In this document: positions 1-8,211 of the stretch, one piece after another | Position numbering within the stretch: the stretch's first letter is position 1 | Layout of the letters: the number at the start of each line of letters is the position of its first letter | Position numbers and translations under genes: made by a program | The notes under the pieces: generated by a model | What the model was told of the DNA's origin: nothing | Database searches by the model: none | The model's input: only the letters and a program-made list of their open reading frames with translations | Origin: Methylobacterium sp. 10 | GTDB taxonomy: Bacteria; Pseudomonadota; Alphaproteobacteria; Rhizobiales; Beijerinckiaceae | DNA length: 64,000 nucleotides | Assembly (NCBI RefSeq): GCF_000519085.1 | Contig: NZ_KI912577.1 | Span: 1,056,501 to 1,120,500 of the forward strand | Direction: 5' to 3'

Positions 1-154
1 ACTGATCGACCGCGAGCGCTGCGGGGTGATCGAGACCGGCCATCCCTCTCCCCTCAACCGCCTGCGGGATTTTGCCGGAACGCGCCCCTTCGACGAGGCC
101 AATGCCTGGCTGGCGGGCCGGGGCCTTTCCCCCATCGACTGGTCGCTCGACTGA
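1..154 (+). CDS. ung: Uracil-DNA glycosylase, C-terminal end (5' truncated by the window)
   Basis: This is the last 50 codons of an ORF open from base 2 to the TGA at 152-154. The peptide holds the family 1 uracil-DNA glycosylase signature around HPSPLNRLRDF, where the histidine is the catalytic His and the following residues form the minor-groove Leu loop. It continues into the usual C-terminal ending close to QRGETPIDW of the E. coli enzyme, here GRGLSPIDW. The protein removes uracil from DNA as the first step of base-excision repair in the cytoplasm. The N-terminal part lies outside the window. Confidence 0.88.
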   Translation, partial: LIDRERCGVIETGHPSPLNRLRDFAGTRPFDEANAWLAGRGLSPIDWSLD

Positions 155-185
155 TCCCTTCGGCCGACGTCGCGAATCGGTCGCT

Positions 186-213
186 TTGACAGGGCGGCCC
201 GGAGGTCTATCTC
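186..213 (+). promoter_or_regulatory. Candidate sigma-70-type promoter upstream of the secreted protein at 286
   Basis: A perfect TTGACA lies at 186-191. A weak -10-like TATCTC lies at 208-213 after a 16-base spacer. It sits in the 131-base gap after ung and points at the gene starting at 286. The -35 match is direct. Promoter activity is inference. Confidence 0.35.
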
Positions 214-285
214 GGTGGGGCAGCATAAGCGGAACTTAAGAAGCCGCGCCTGCCCCGAGATCACGTCGCCGAGGAAACGCCGTCC

Positions 286-705
286 ATGCTCCCCAGAACC
301 GTTCTCGCCGGTGGCCTCGCCGCCGGCCTGCTCATGACCTCCCTGGCCGAGGCCCAGATCCGCAACGCGCCGCCGCCCCGTGCTCTGGAATTCGCCGCCT
401 ACATCTTCGCCGCCGCCAATGTCTGCGGCTACCGGGTCGGCGTCGATCAGTTCGATGCGCTCCTGCAAAAGCAGGGCGTGAACGCCGCCGATGTCGGACC
501 GCGCGGCCCCTTCGGCGGCAAGGTCCAGACCATCTTCGCGTTGATGTCGAACCAGATGCAGCTCAACCGCGAACAGGCCTGCCTCGCGGTGGCCGGCGAA
601 TACGGCCCCGAGGGCAACGTCACCAAGAACGTGCTGCTGCCCGCCGCCATGGAGGGCGCACCGGCCGAATCGACGCCGCCCGCCGAGGCCAAGCCGGCGC
701 AGTAA
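286..705 (+). CDS. Secreted hypothetical protein
   Basis: 139 residues. A clear Sec signal peptide covers about residues 1-23: positive start, hydrophobic core LAGGLAAGLLMTSL, and an AEA-Q cleavage site. The mature part is helical-looking, with cysteines in AANVCGYRV and REQACLAVAG that could form one disulfide in the periplasm. The tail is Pro/Ala/Glu-rich and low in complexity (about residues 120-139). I do not recognise the family. It stands alone between ung and rlmN. Start chosen at the ATG that begins the signal peptide. Confidence 0.75.
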   Translation: MLPRTVLAGGLAAGLLMTSLAEAQIRNAPPPRALEFAAYIFAAANVCGYRVGVDQFDALLQKQGVNAADVGPRGPFGGKVQTIFALMSNQMQLNREQACLAVAGEYGPEGNVTKNVLLPAAMEGAPAESTPPAEAKPAQ

Positions 706-799
706 ACCGGCCATTCCGTGCACGCATCGGGACACATTCGCGTTCCGGTGCGGGATCGCCTATATCGGACCGATTCCAAGTCCGAAGGTTGAGTGATCC

Positions 800-2086
800 A
801 TGGCGACGGCGTCGGTCGACACCGCCGGCCGCGACGAAAGCGTCGTGGCCGCAATCGAGAAGCTTCCCGAGTTCCAGCCGGACCCGGTTCCGCCGGGACG
901 CTCCTCCCTCATCGGCCTCACCCGCGAGGAGCTGAAAGGGCGTCTGGCCGCCATCGGCGTGTCGGAGCGCGAGCAGCGCATGCGCTCGGGCCAGCTCTGG
1001 CACTGGCTCAACGCGCGCGGCGCCACCGATTTCGACCAGATGACCAATGTCGGCAAGGGCCTGAAAGCCGAGCTGGCGCGGGCCTACACCCTGGATCGGC
1101 CGGAGGTCGTCACCGAGCAGATTTCCCGCGACGGCACCCGCAAGTGGCTGCTGCGCATGGCGCCCACCGGCAAGCACGACCACAATCGCGGCGCCGAGAT
1201 CGAGTGCGTCTACATTCCCGGCCGTGGCCGCGGCACCCTCTGCGTCTCGTCCCAGGTCGGCTGCACCCTCACCTGCAGCTTCTGCCATACCGGTACGCAG
1301 CGCCTCGTGCGCAACTTGACCGCCGCCGAGATCACCGCGCAGGTGGTGGTGGCCCGCGACCGGCTGAACGACTGGGTCGGCCAGAACCCGGTGGCCGCCG
1401 GCGAGGACGAGACCCGCCGCGCCGTCACCAACATCGTCTTCATGGGCATGGGCGAGCCCCTCTACAACATCGACAACGTCATCGATTCCGTGGGCGTGAT
1501 GTCCGACCAGGAAGGTCTCGGCCTCTCCCGCCGGCGCATCACCGTGTCGACCTCCGGCGTCGTGCCGCAGATGCAGCGGCTCGGGGTCGAGGCGCATGCC
1601 ATGCTGGCGATCTCGCTCCACGCAGTCAGGGACGACCTGCGCGACACGCTGGTGCCGCTCAACCGGAAATATCCCCTGGCCGAACTGCTGGCGGCCTGCC
1701 GCCACTATCCCGGCCTCAACAACGCCCGCCGCATCACCTTCGAGTACGTGATGCTGAAGGGCGTCAACGATTCCGACGCGGATGCGCGCGAACTGGTGCG
1801 GCTGCTCAAGGGCATTCCGGCCAAGATCAACCTGATCCCGTTCAACCCCTGGCCCGGCAGCGTCTACGAATGCTCCGACTGGGAGCGGATCGAGCAATTC
1901 TCCGAGATCGTCTATGAGGCCGGCTATGCGTCGCCGGTGCGGACCCCGCGCGGCCGCGACATCCTCGCCGCCTGCGGCCAGCTCAAGAGCGAGACCGAGA
2001 AGCTCCGTGCCCGCGCCCGGATGATGCTGGAAGACGGGATCGGCGCCGAGGGCGTCTATGCCGGGGCCGATGACGACGAAGGCTGA
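800..2086 (+). CDS. rlmN: Dual-specificity 23S rRNA/tRNA adenine-C2 methyltransferase RlmN (radical SAM)
   Basis: 428 residues. RlmN methylates C2 of A2503 in 23S rRNA and A37 in some tRNAs, through a [4Fe-4S] cluster, SAM and two further cysteines. The cluster motif is C155-x3-C159-x2-C162 (GCTLTCSFC). The methyl-carrying cysteine is C392 in ILAACGQL. The second catalytic cysteine is C148 in LCVSSQVGC, seven residues before the cluster, as in E. coli. The GMGEPL motif follows at the expected distance. A roughly 45-residue N-terminal extension precedes the region homologous to E. coli. The small membrane-protein gene starts 9 bases after the stop. Confidence 0.95.
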   Translation: MATASVDTAGRDESVVAAIEKLPEFQPDPVPPGRSSLIGLTREELKGRLAAIGVSEREQRMRSGQLWHWLNARGATDFDQMTNVGKGLKAELARAYTLDRPEVVTEQISRDGTRKWLLRMAPTGKHDHNRGAEIECVYIPGRGRGTLCVSSQVGCTLTCSFCHTGTQRLVRNLTAAEITAQVVVARDRLNDWVGQNPVAAGEDETRRAVTNIVFMGMGEPLYNIDNVIDSVGVMSDQEGLGLSRRRITVSTSGVVPQMQRLGVEAHAMLAISLHAVRDDLRDTLVPLNRKYPLAELLAACRHYPGLNNARRITFEYVMLKGVNDSDADARELVRLLKGIPAKINLIPFNPWPGSVYECSDWERIEQFSEIVYEAGYASPVRTPRGRDILAACGQLKSETEKLRARARMMLEDGIGAEGVYAGADDDEG

Positions 2087-2095
2087 GCGCATCCC

Positions 2096-2578
2096 ATGCG
2101 GTTCCTCGGCCGCCTGATCTGGGCGAGCCTCGCCCTCTGCCTCGCGATTCCCTGCGGGGCTCTGGTGCTCGTCCTCGCCATCCTCCTCGATCCGGTCTCC
2201 AGCGACGCGCTGACCCGGATCGGCCTGTTCGGCTTCCTGCAGGGGATGACCGATCTCGCCTCCGGGATCGGACCCGACGCGATCCTCGTCCTTGCCGCCG
2301 GCCTGGCCAGGGCCGGGTTCATTCTGCTGGTGCTGCCGCCCGTGGCCATGGCACTCATCGGCGAGGCGATGAATCTGCGCAAGGCCACGGCCTATGCCCT
2401 CGGCACCGGCCTCGCCACCGCCCTGGTGCCCTGGCTGATGCGGGGCGCGTCCGCCTCCCTCACCGCACGGAACCTCGCCGTCGAGGGACGGGTGACGGCC
2501 CTGCTGTTCCTCGCCGGAGCGGCCGCCGGGTTGGTCTATGGCTGGATCGCCATCCGTGACCGGCCGGCAGGGGCCTGA
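2096..2578 (+). CDS. Hypothetical inner-membrane protein
   Basis: 160 residues with about four hydrophobic segments: near residues 5-32, 64-88, 95-118 and 130-150. The last segment, LLFLAGAAAGLVYGWIA, is followed by a short basic C-terminus. There are no recognisable catalytic motifs. It starts 9 bases after rlmN on the same strand, so the two are probably cotranscribed, but I cannot assign a role. Family not recognised. Confidence 0.7.
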   Translation: MRFLGRLIWASLALCLAIPCGALVLVLAILLDPVSSDALTRIGLFGFLQGMTDLASGIGPDAILVLAAGLARAGFILLVLPPVAMALIGEAMNLRKATAYALGTGLATALVPWLMRGASASLTARNLAVEGRVTALLFLAGAAAGLVYGWIAIRDRPAGA

Positions 2579-2666
2579 ACGGGCCTAGATGCCCAAGAGT
2601 TGCCTGTCGTGAGCATCGGTTTTGGCACAGGATGCCGTAGGAGAGCCTTCGCATGACGGACAGGGC

Positions 2667-4403
2667 ATGACCGGACGTCGCCTCAGCTTCGCCTTGGCGT
2701 TTTTCACGCTCCTGTCCGGACCGGCCCTCGCGCAGGCGGTCCCGGAACTGCCGCCGATCCCTTCCGACGATGCCCGCATCCTCCCCGTTCTCGGGACCCA
2801 CGGCATGGTGTCCTCGCAGGACGCCCTGGCCACCCGCGTCGGCGTCGCGATCCTGAAGGGCGGGGGCAACGCCGTCGACGCCGCCGTGGCGGTCGGGTTC
2901 GCCCTTGCGGTGACTCTGCCCCAGGCGGGCAATCTCGGCGGCGGCGGGTTCATGCTCGTCCGCCTCTCCGCCACCGGCGAGACCGTGGCCATCGATTTTC
3001 GCGAGACGGCGCCCGCCGCGGCGACGGCGGACATGTTCCTCGCCCCCGACGGGCAGCCCGATCGCGGTGCATCCATCCGCACCGGCAAGGCCGTCGGCGT
3101 TCCCGGCTCCGTGCGTGGATTGGCCGAGGCGCACCGCCTCTACGGCTCCGGCCGCTTCACCCTCGCCGACCTCATCGCTCCGGCCCGGGCTTTGGCCAGG
3201 GATGGGATTCCCGTGGAGGGCGGGCTCGCCGATTCGCTGCCCCGTGCCGCCGACCGCCTCGGGCGCTGGCCCTCGAGCCGGGCCGTGTTCTTCCGCGACG
3301 GCCGTCCGCTCCAGCGGGGCGAGACCCTGGTCCAGCCCGATCTCGCCGCGACCCTCACGGCCATCGCCGAACAGGGACCCGATGCCTTCCATACCGGCCC
3401 GATCGCCGAGCGGATCGCGGCGGCGGCGAGACGCGTCGGCGGGGTGCTGACGCCCGCCGATCTCGCCGCCTACCGGCCCGCGATCCGCCAGCCCATTCGC
3501 GGCACCTATCGCGGCTACGAGATCGTCTCGATGCCGCCGCCGAGTTCGGGCGGCGTCCATCTCATCGAGATCCTGAACATCCTCGAAGGGTTCGATCTCG
3601 CTACAATGGGCGCAGGCAGCGCCCAGGCGCTCCACACCCTCGCCGAGGCGATGAAGCCGGCCTATGCGGACCGTGCGACCTGGCTCGGCGACCCGTCCCG
3701 CTCGGAGGTGCCGGTGCGGGGCCTCACCGCCAAGACCTATGCCGAGACCCTGCGCGCCGCCATCGACCCCGCTCGCGCCCGTCCGGCGGAGGCGGTGAAG
3801 GCCGGTGACCCGCTGCCTTACGAATCCGACCAGACCACCCACTATTCCGTGGTGGACCGCGCCGGGAACGCCGTCTCCACCACCACGACCCTCAACTTCT
3901 CCTACGGGCTCGGCCTCGTGGCGGAGGGGACCGGCGTCCTTCTCAACAACGAGATGGACGATTTTTCCGCCAAGACCGGGAGCGTCAACGCCTATGGCCT
4001 TGTCGGTGGCCCCGCCAATGCGGTGGCACCGGGCGCCCGGCCGCTCTCCTCGATGACCCCGGCCATGGTGCTCAAGGACGGGCGCCTCGTCCTCGTCACC
4101 GGAAGCCCGGGCGGCAGCCGCATCATCTCCACGGTGCTGCAGGTGATCGTGAACGTCATCGATTTCCGCATGAACCTCGCCGAGGCCGTCACCGCGCCGC
4201 GCATCCATCACCAATGGCGGCCCGACGTGCTGTTCGCCGAGGACGGGCTCTCGCCGGACACCCTCGCTTTGCTCCGGGCGAAGGGGCACGCGGTGCGGGT
4301 GGGGTCGAGCTCGGGCTCGGCCAATTCGGTGATGACGGGAGACGGGCTCGTGGCCGGGGCCGCCGATACGCGCCAGCGCGGAACCCTGGCCGAGGGCGAA
4401 TAG
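2667..4403 (+). CDS. ggt: Gamma-glutamyltransferase (periplasmic, self-processing)
   Basis: 578 residues. The enzyme transfers or hydrolyses the gamma-glutamyl group of glutathione and related compounds. The precursor cleaves itself in front of a threonine that becomes the nucleophile of the small subunit. That junction is visible as ESDQ/TTHYSV, with Thr at about residue 390. The substrate-binding PSSGG motif (PPPSSGGVHL) and the late PGGSRI motif are also present. A signal peptide ends at ALA-QA around residue 23. I chose the ATG at 2667, which begins the signal peptide, over an in-frame ATG at 2622 that would place 15 polar residues in front of it. Confidence 0.93.
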   Translation: MTGRRLSFALAFFTLLSGPALAQAVPELPPIPSDDARILPVLGTHGMVSSQDALATRVGVAILKGGGNAVDAAVAVGFALAVTLPQAGNLGGGGFMLVRLSATGETVAIDFRETAPAAATADMFLAPDGQPDRGASIRTGKAVGVPGSVRGLAEAHRLYGSGRFTLADLIAPARALARDGIPVEGGLADSLPRAADRLGRWPSSRAVFFRDGRPLQRGETLVQPDLAATLTAIAEQGPDAFHTGPIAERIAAAARRVGGVLTPADLAAYRPAIRQPIRGTYRGYEIVSMPPPSSGGVHLIEILNILEGFDLATMGAGSAQALHTLAEAMKPAYADRATWLGDPSRSEVPVRGLTAKTYAETLRAAIDPARARPAEAVKAGDPLPYESDQTTHYSVVDRAGNAVSTTTTLNFSYGLGLVAEGTGVLLNNEMDDFSAKTGSVNAYGLVGGPANAVAPGARPLSSMTPAMVLKDGRLVLVTGSPGGSRIISTVLQVIVNVIDFRMNLAEAVTAPRIHHQWRPDVLFAEDGLSPDTLALLRAKGHAVRVGSSSGSANSVMTGDGLVAGAADTRQRGTLAEGE

Positions 4404-4475
4404 GGCGGTTCGGGTCCGGCGGATGGTGCGGCGGGACGGCGCGCGCTACAGGATGGGCATCATTCCGGGTTTCCG

Positions 4476-5255
4476 ATGCACATCCTTCGCTCCATCGCCT
4501 TCAACATCGTCTTCTACCTCGCCACCGCCCTCATCGCGATCGGCGGCTTGCCGGCCCTCGTCTCGGAGCGGGCCTGCATCCGCGTCGCCCGGTTCTGGGC
4601 CAAGGTGAGCCTGTGGCTGCTGCGCGTGGTCGGGGGCGTGCGCGTCGAGTTCAGGGGGCTGCACCACCGCCCGCCCGGCGCATTACTGGTGGCGTCCAAG
4701 CATCAATCCGCCCTCGAGACCCTGGCCCTCGTCACCGCCTTTCCGGACTTCGCCTACATCCTCAAGCGCGAACTGCTCTGGATCCCCCTCTTCGGCTGGT
4801 TCCTCTCCCGCTCCGGCATGGTCGCCATCGACCGCTCGAAGGGCGCCCGTGCCATGGCGGCGATGAACGAGGCGGCGTCCCGCGCCATCCGCGACGGGCG
4901 CCAGCTCATCATCTTCCCCGAGGGAACCCGCAAGGCGCCGGGTTCGCCCCCCGCCTACAAGCTCGGCATCACCCATCTCTACGCGGCACTGGGCGTGCCC
5001 TGCCTGCCCGTCGCCCTCAACAGCGGCCTCTACTGGCCCCGCCGCCAGCTGACCCGCCGCCCCGGCACCACGGTGATCGAGTTCCTCGCCCCCATCGCGC
5101 CCGGCCTCGACCGCACGGCGTTCCTGGAGGAGATGCAGACGCGGATCGAAGCCGCCTCCGATGCTCTCCTGGCGTCCGGCCGGGCGGATCTGGCGGCACG
5201 CGGGCATGCCGTACCGGAGACCGGTGCCGTCGGAGAACAATCCAGGACCGCGTGA
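4476..5255 (+). CDS. PlsC-family 1-acyl-sn-glycerol-3-phosphate acyltransferase
   Basis: 259 residues. PlsC acylates lysophosphatidic acid to phosphatidic acid in the inner membrane. One hydrophobic segment covers about residues 7-28. The catalytic block is H76-QSAL-E81, so the usual HX4D aspartate is replaced by glutamate, a variant I associate with alphaproteobacterial members. The glycerophosphate-binding FPEGTR motif starts at residue 147. The start gives a membrane anchor and lies 72 bases after ggt. A second PlsC domain occurs in this window inside the fusion protein at 51502-54927, so this copy is probably the housekeeping or an accessory enzyme. Confidence 0.85.
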   Translation: MHILRSIAFNIVFYLATALIAIGGLPALVSERACIRVARFWAKVSLWLLRVVGGVRVEFRGLHHRPPGALLVASKHQSALETLALVTAFPDFAYILKRELLWIPLFGWFLSRSGMVAIDRSKGARAMAAMNEAASRAIRDGRQLIIFPEGTRKAPGSPPAYKLGITHLYAALGVPCLPVALNSGLYWPRRQLTRRPGTTVIEFLAPIAPGLDRTAFLEEMQTRIEAASDALLASGRADLAARGHAVPETGAVGEQSRTA

Positions 5256-5264
5256 GCGCCTCGT

Positions 5265-5286
5265 CTATCCACAGGCTGTGGATAAG
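5265..5286. promoter_or_regulatory. Head-to-head pair of DnaA-box-like sequences
   Basis: TGTGGATAA at 5278-5286 is a perfect TTATCCACA box on the minus strand. CTATCCACA at 5265-5273 matches the same box on the plus strand with one mismatch. Together they form a palindrome with 9-base arms at 5266-5284, in the gap between the acyltransferase and the next gene. DnaA binding is inference from the consensus. There is no AT-rich unwinding element or box cluster, so this is not proposed as an origin. Confidence 0.4.
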
Positions 5287-5325
5287 CGGGTCGGAGGCAC
5301 CCTGCGGTGAGCGAAAGCACGACTC

Positions 5326-5354
5326 TTGACGGAAGGAAATTGTTAAGATTACTC
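5326..5354 (+). promoter_or_regulatory. Candidate promoter for the gene at 5455
   Basis: TTGACG at 5326-5331 resembles a -35 box. TTACTC, 17 bases downstream at 5349-5354, is a weak -10. The position leaves a leader of about 95 bases before the ATG at 5455, and that leader contains the stem-loop at 5375-5419. Confidence 0.35.
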
Positions 5355-5374
5355 TGGAACAAAGGGCGAACGGA

Positions 5375-5419
5375 AAAGCCGTGTTCGTTCTCATGCCGCA
5401 AGGCGCGGAACACGGCTTT
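5375..5419 (+). promoter_or_regulatory. Leader stem-loop upstream of the gene at 5455
   Basis: AAAGCCGTGTTC (5375-5386) and GAACACGGCTTT (5408-5419) are perfect 12-base inverted repeats with a 21-base loop. The loop itself can form a small GCC-GCAA-GGC hairpin. The element ends 35 bases before the start codon. No T run follows, so a transcription terminator is unlikely. It could be an mRNA-level control element or a dyad operator. Confidence 0.45.
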
Positions 5420-5454
5420 CACCGACGCCCATCCTCTGATCCGGAGATCCATCC

Positions 5455-5838
5455 ATGCGCGAAGTACGTCTCAGGACGGCAGCCAGCCTGCGTGGAACTC
5501 CTGCCCTGGCGCTGAGCGCCTGGCGCGGCCGGTCCGGGCGCCGCTACGTCGTCGGCATCCATGAACTGGCCGAGCTCGAACTCGACGACATGGGCGAGGC
5601 GGTGGTGATGGCCGTGCGGCGGGATTCCACCGGGATCGGCGAACTCATCGCCGTGGCCGCGGCCGGATCGAGCCCGCGCGAGCGGCTCACCCGCAACTGG
5701 ATCGCCCGTGCGCGCCATGGCGGCGCCACGGAGATGCATGTTCACCGCCTGGCCGAGGACGAGGCCGAGCGGTGCGAGATCGTCGCCGATCTTCGTGTGG
5801 ATCGGCCCATGGATCAGATCATGGGCGTTGCCGCCTGA
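5455..5838 (+). CDS. Hypothetical protein with a structured leader
   Basis: 127 residues, soluble, no signal peptide or membrane segment. Visible features are a basic N-terminus (REVRLRTAASLRG), a stretch SGRRYVVGIHELAE, and a basic middle part around ERLTRNWIARARHGG. The family is not recognised. It follows the dyad and stem-loop described at 5265-5419 and precedes the DUF2125 gene by 105 bases on the same strand. Codon use matches its neighbours, so I regard it as real. Confidence 0.65.
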   Translation: MREVRLRTAASLRGTPALALSAWRGRSGRRYVVGIHELAELELDDMGEAVVMAVRRDSTGIGELIAVAAAGSSPRERLTRNWIARARHGGATEMHVHRLAEDEAERCEIVADLRVDRPMDQIMGVAA

Positions 5839-5943
5839 ATCTGCGGGCGGCCATGCTTTCGCCGCCTTGAGACCCGCCAAAGCTCACTCACGAAGGAACC
5901 CCCGTCGACGGCGGCGGGGCTTCGAGAGCGAGGCGAGCGGACG

Positions 5944-7041
5944 ATGGCGCAGGCACCGGATTTGACGGCCAGGAAACGGCCATCGCGGACCGGCCTGTTC
6001 CTGCCCTACATCCTCCTCCTCGCCGTGGTCCTGCTCTGGAGCGCGGGCTGGTTCTGGATTCGCGGCAAGGCCGGGTCCGAGATGGATTCCTGGATGGCCC
6101 GCGAGGCCTCGGCCGGGCGCAATTGGACCTGCGCCGATCGCTCCATCACCGGCTATCCCTTCCGGATCGAACTGCGCTGCGCCTCCCTCGCCTTCTCACG
6201 GGCGGACAGTCGCTTCACCCTCGGACCTCTGACGGCGGTGGTCCAGGTCTATCAACCGCGCCAGGGCATCCTGCAGGCGAGCGGACCGTTCCACGTGGAA
6301 CAGGACGGTCTCGTCGCCGACGCTACCTGGACGTCGCTGGAAGGCAGCTTCCACGGGACCTCCGACGGGTTCACGCGGGCCTCCCTGGCGGTCGACGGAC
6401 CGAAAGTCAGCGTCAAGAATGCCGGACCGCAGCCCATCGACGTGGCGGCCAAGCACCTTGAATTCCACGCCCGGCCGACACCCGCCCGCTTCGCCACGGA
6501 GGGTGCCGTCGACACCAGCCTGCGGCTGACGCAGGCGAACGTGCCGGCGCTCGATCCCCTCCTCGGCAACACCATCCCCATCGACATGGCGCTGGATGCC
6601 ACGGTGAATCAGGCGGCCGTCATCCGGACGGGACAGGTGGCACGCGAGCTCGAAGCCTGGCGCAGGGCCGGCGGCAGCCTCGACATCGCCCTGCTCTCCC
6701 TGGCCAAGGGCGACCGCCGCCTGCAGGCCCAGGGCAAGATCGCCCTCGACGACGAGCACCGCCCCAGCGGTCAGATCGACATCCGCGCCGCCGGGGTGGA
6801 GGCCCTGGTCGGCCAGATCATGGGCCAGCGTTTCGGGGCCGAGAAGGGGGCCCTGATCGGAGGGCTGGTCGGCAAGCTGCTCGGTGGCGGAAATCGCCGC
6901 CAGGACGCCGAAACGGCCGCAGCGCCTGCGGCGGCGGGAGATCCGTCCCTCAAGGCGATGCCGCCCCTGCGCCTCGCCGATGGCCGTCTGATGCTCGGCC
7001 CGTTCCCGATCCCCAACGTCCAGGTACCGCCACTGTATTGA
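5944..7041 (+). CDS. DUF2125 domain membrane-anchored periplasmic protein
   Basis: 365 residues. One N-terminal membrane segment (about 19-40, LPYILLLAVVLLWSAGWFWI) is followed by a long domain predicted to be periplasmic and rich in beta strands. The sequence just after the anchor (NWTCADRSITGYPFRIELRC) is the typical DUF2125 opening with its cysteine pair. The family is widespread in Alphaproteobacteria and its role is unknown to me. It often lies near prephenate dehydrogenase, as here, where tyrA is transcribed toward it from the other side of the 7095-7207 repeat. Confidence 0.82.
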   Translation: MAQAPDLTARKRPSRTGLFLPYILLLAVVLLWSAGWFWIRGKAGSEMDSWMAREASAGRNWTCADRSITGYPFRIELRCASLAFSRADSRFTLGPLTAVVQVYQPRQGILQASGPFHVEQDGLVADATWTSLEGSFHGTSDGFTRASLAVDGPKVSVKNAGPQPIDVAAKHLEFHARPTPARFATEGAVDTSLRLTQANVPALDPLLGNTIPIDMALDATVNQAAVIRTGQVARELEAWRRAGGSLDIALLSLAKGDRRLQAQGKIALDDEHRPSGQIDIRAAGVEALVGQIMGQRFGAEKGALIGGLVGKLLGGGNRRQDAETAAAPAAAGDPSLKAMPPLRLADGRLMLGPFPIPNVQVPPLY

Positions 7042-7094
7042 GTGGTCTGTCGACGGATTCTGCCTGGTGTGATGAGGTGATCAACCCGGCCACG

Positions 7095-7207
7095 ACCTCA
7101 TCCTGAGGCGCGGCGACAGCCGCCTCGAAGGAGGCTTCCAGAACCCGTTGCGCGAACTGGAGCCCTCCTTCGAGGCCTCCGCTTCGCTTCGTCACCTCAG
7201 GATGAGG
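7095..7207. repeat. Palindromic intergenic repeat, about 113 bp
   Basis: The outer arms ACCTCATCCTGAGG (7095-7108) and CCTCAGGATGAGGT (7194-7207) are perfect complements. The inner arms GCCTCGAAGGAGGCTTCCAG (7122-7141) and its near-complement at 7157-7176 differ only around two positions. It lies between the converging DUF2125 gene and tyrA. The CTCATCCTGAGG...CTCGAAGGA wording is that of a dispersed palindromic element common in Methylobacterium and Bradyrhizobium genomes, by recollection. It may fold into a long hairpin and end transcription from both sides. Confidence 0.7.
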
Positions 7208-7251
7208 TGGTGGGTAAAAAACGGGTAGCGCTTGCCTTGGCCGGATGAACC

Positions 7252-8211
7252 CTACCGTCCGTTGACCGGCTCGTCCTTCGCGGGCTCCGGCGGGGTACGG
7301 CTGCGGCCGAAATCCGCTTCCGCCGTCTCCTGCCCGAGGGCGACGATGCCCCGGCGGATGGCACGGGTGCGGGTGAACAGGTCGAACAGCGCGTCGCCGT
7401 CGCCCCAGCGGATGGCCCGGGCCAGCGCCGCGAGATCCTCGTTGAAGCGGCCGAGCATCTCCAGCACGGCGTCCTTGTTGGTGAGGAACACGTCCCGCCA
7501 CATGGTCGGGTCGGAGGCGGCGATGCGGGTGAAATCGCGAAACCCGCCGGCCGAGAACTTGATGACCTCCGATTGCGTCACCGCTTCGAGATCGGCCGCC
7601 GTGCCGACGATGTTGTAGGCGATGAGGTGCGGCACGTGGCTGGTGATGGCCAGCACGAGGTCGTGATGCTCCGGCGTCATGCTCTCGACGATGGCGCCGA
7701 GTCCCTCCCAGAACGCCTGAACCCGCGCGGTGGCGGCCTCGTGTGTGCCTTCCGGCGGCGTGAGGATGCACCAGCGGCCCGAGAACAGCGTCGAGAAGCC
7801 GGCATCGGGGCCGGAATACTCGGTGCCCGCCACGGGATGGGCCGGGACGAAATGGACGCCGTCCGGCAGATGGGGCGCGACGGCGGCGACCACGGAGGCC
7901 TTCACCGAACCGACATCGGAGACGATGGCGCCGGGTTTCAGATGAGGCGCCATGGCCTCGGCGACGGCACCGACCGCGCCCACCGGCACGCACAGGATGA
8001 CGAGGTCGGCGCCGGAAACGCCCTCGGTCTCGCCCGTGGCCTCGTCGGCGAGGCCGAGGGCCTGCACACGCCCGATCACCGCCGGGTCGCGGTCGATGGC
8101 GACGATGCTCCGCGCCAGCCCGTATTGCCGTGCGCCCCGCGCGATGGAGGAGCCGATCAGCCCGAGGCCGACGATGGCGAGGCGCTGGCAGACGGGTCTC
8201 GCCTCAGGCAC
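7252..8211 (-). CDS. tyrA: Prephenate/arogenate dehydrogenase
   Basis: 319 residues. It oxidatively decarboxylates prephenate or arogenate in tyrosine synthesis. The NAD(P)-binding Rossmann motif GLGLIGSS lies at about residues 15-22. The family block [14 protein letters not shown] and the helical C-terminal dimerisation part ([25 protein letters not shown]) follow. There is no fused chorismate mutase domain; a separate one is encoded upstream at 9412-10323. Its ATG overlaps the end of hisC by 8 bases, indicating translational coupling. Whether prephenate or arogenate is preferred cannot be read from the sequence. Confidence 0.92.
   Translation of the reverse strand: MPEARPVCQRLAIVGLGLIGSSIARGARQYGLARSIVAIDRDPAVIGRVQALGLADEATGETEGVSGADLVILCVPVGAVGAVAEAMAPHLKPGAIVSDVGSVKASVVAAVAPHLPDGVHFVPAHPVAGTEYSGPDAGFSTLFSGRWCILTPPEGTHEAATARVQAFWEGLGAIVESMTPEHHDLVLAITSHVPHLIAYNIVGTAADLEAVTQSEVIKFSAGGFRDFTRIAASDPTMWRDVFLTNKDAVLEMLGRFNEDLAALARAIRWGDGDALFDLFTRTRAIRRGIVALGQETAEADFGRSRTPPEPAKDEPVNGR

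Noticed and set aside
5265..5286. Replication origin
   Set aside because: Only two DnaA-box-like sequences, no AT-rich unwinding region, and no dnaA, dnaN or parAB genes nearby.
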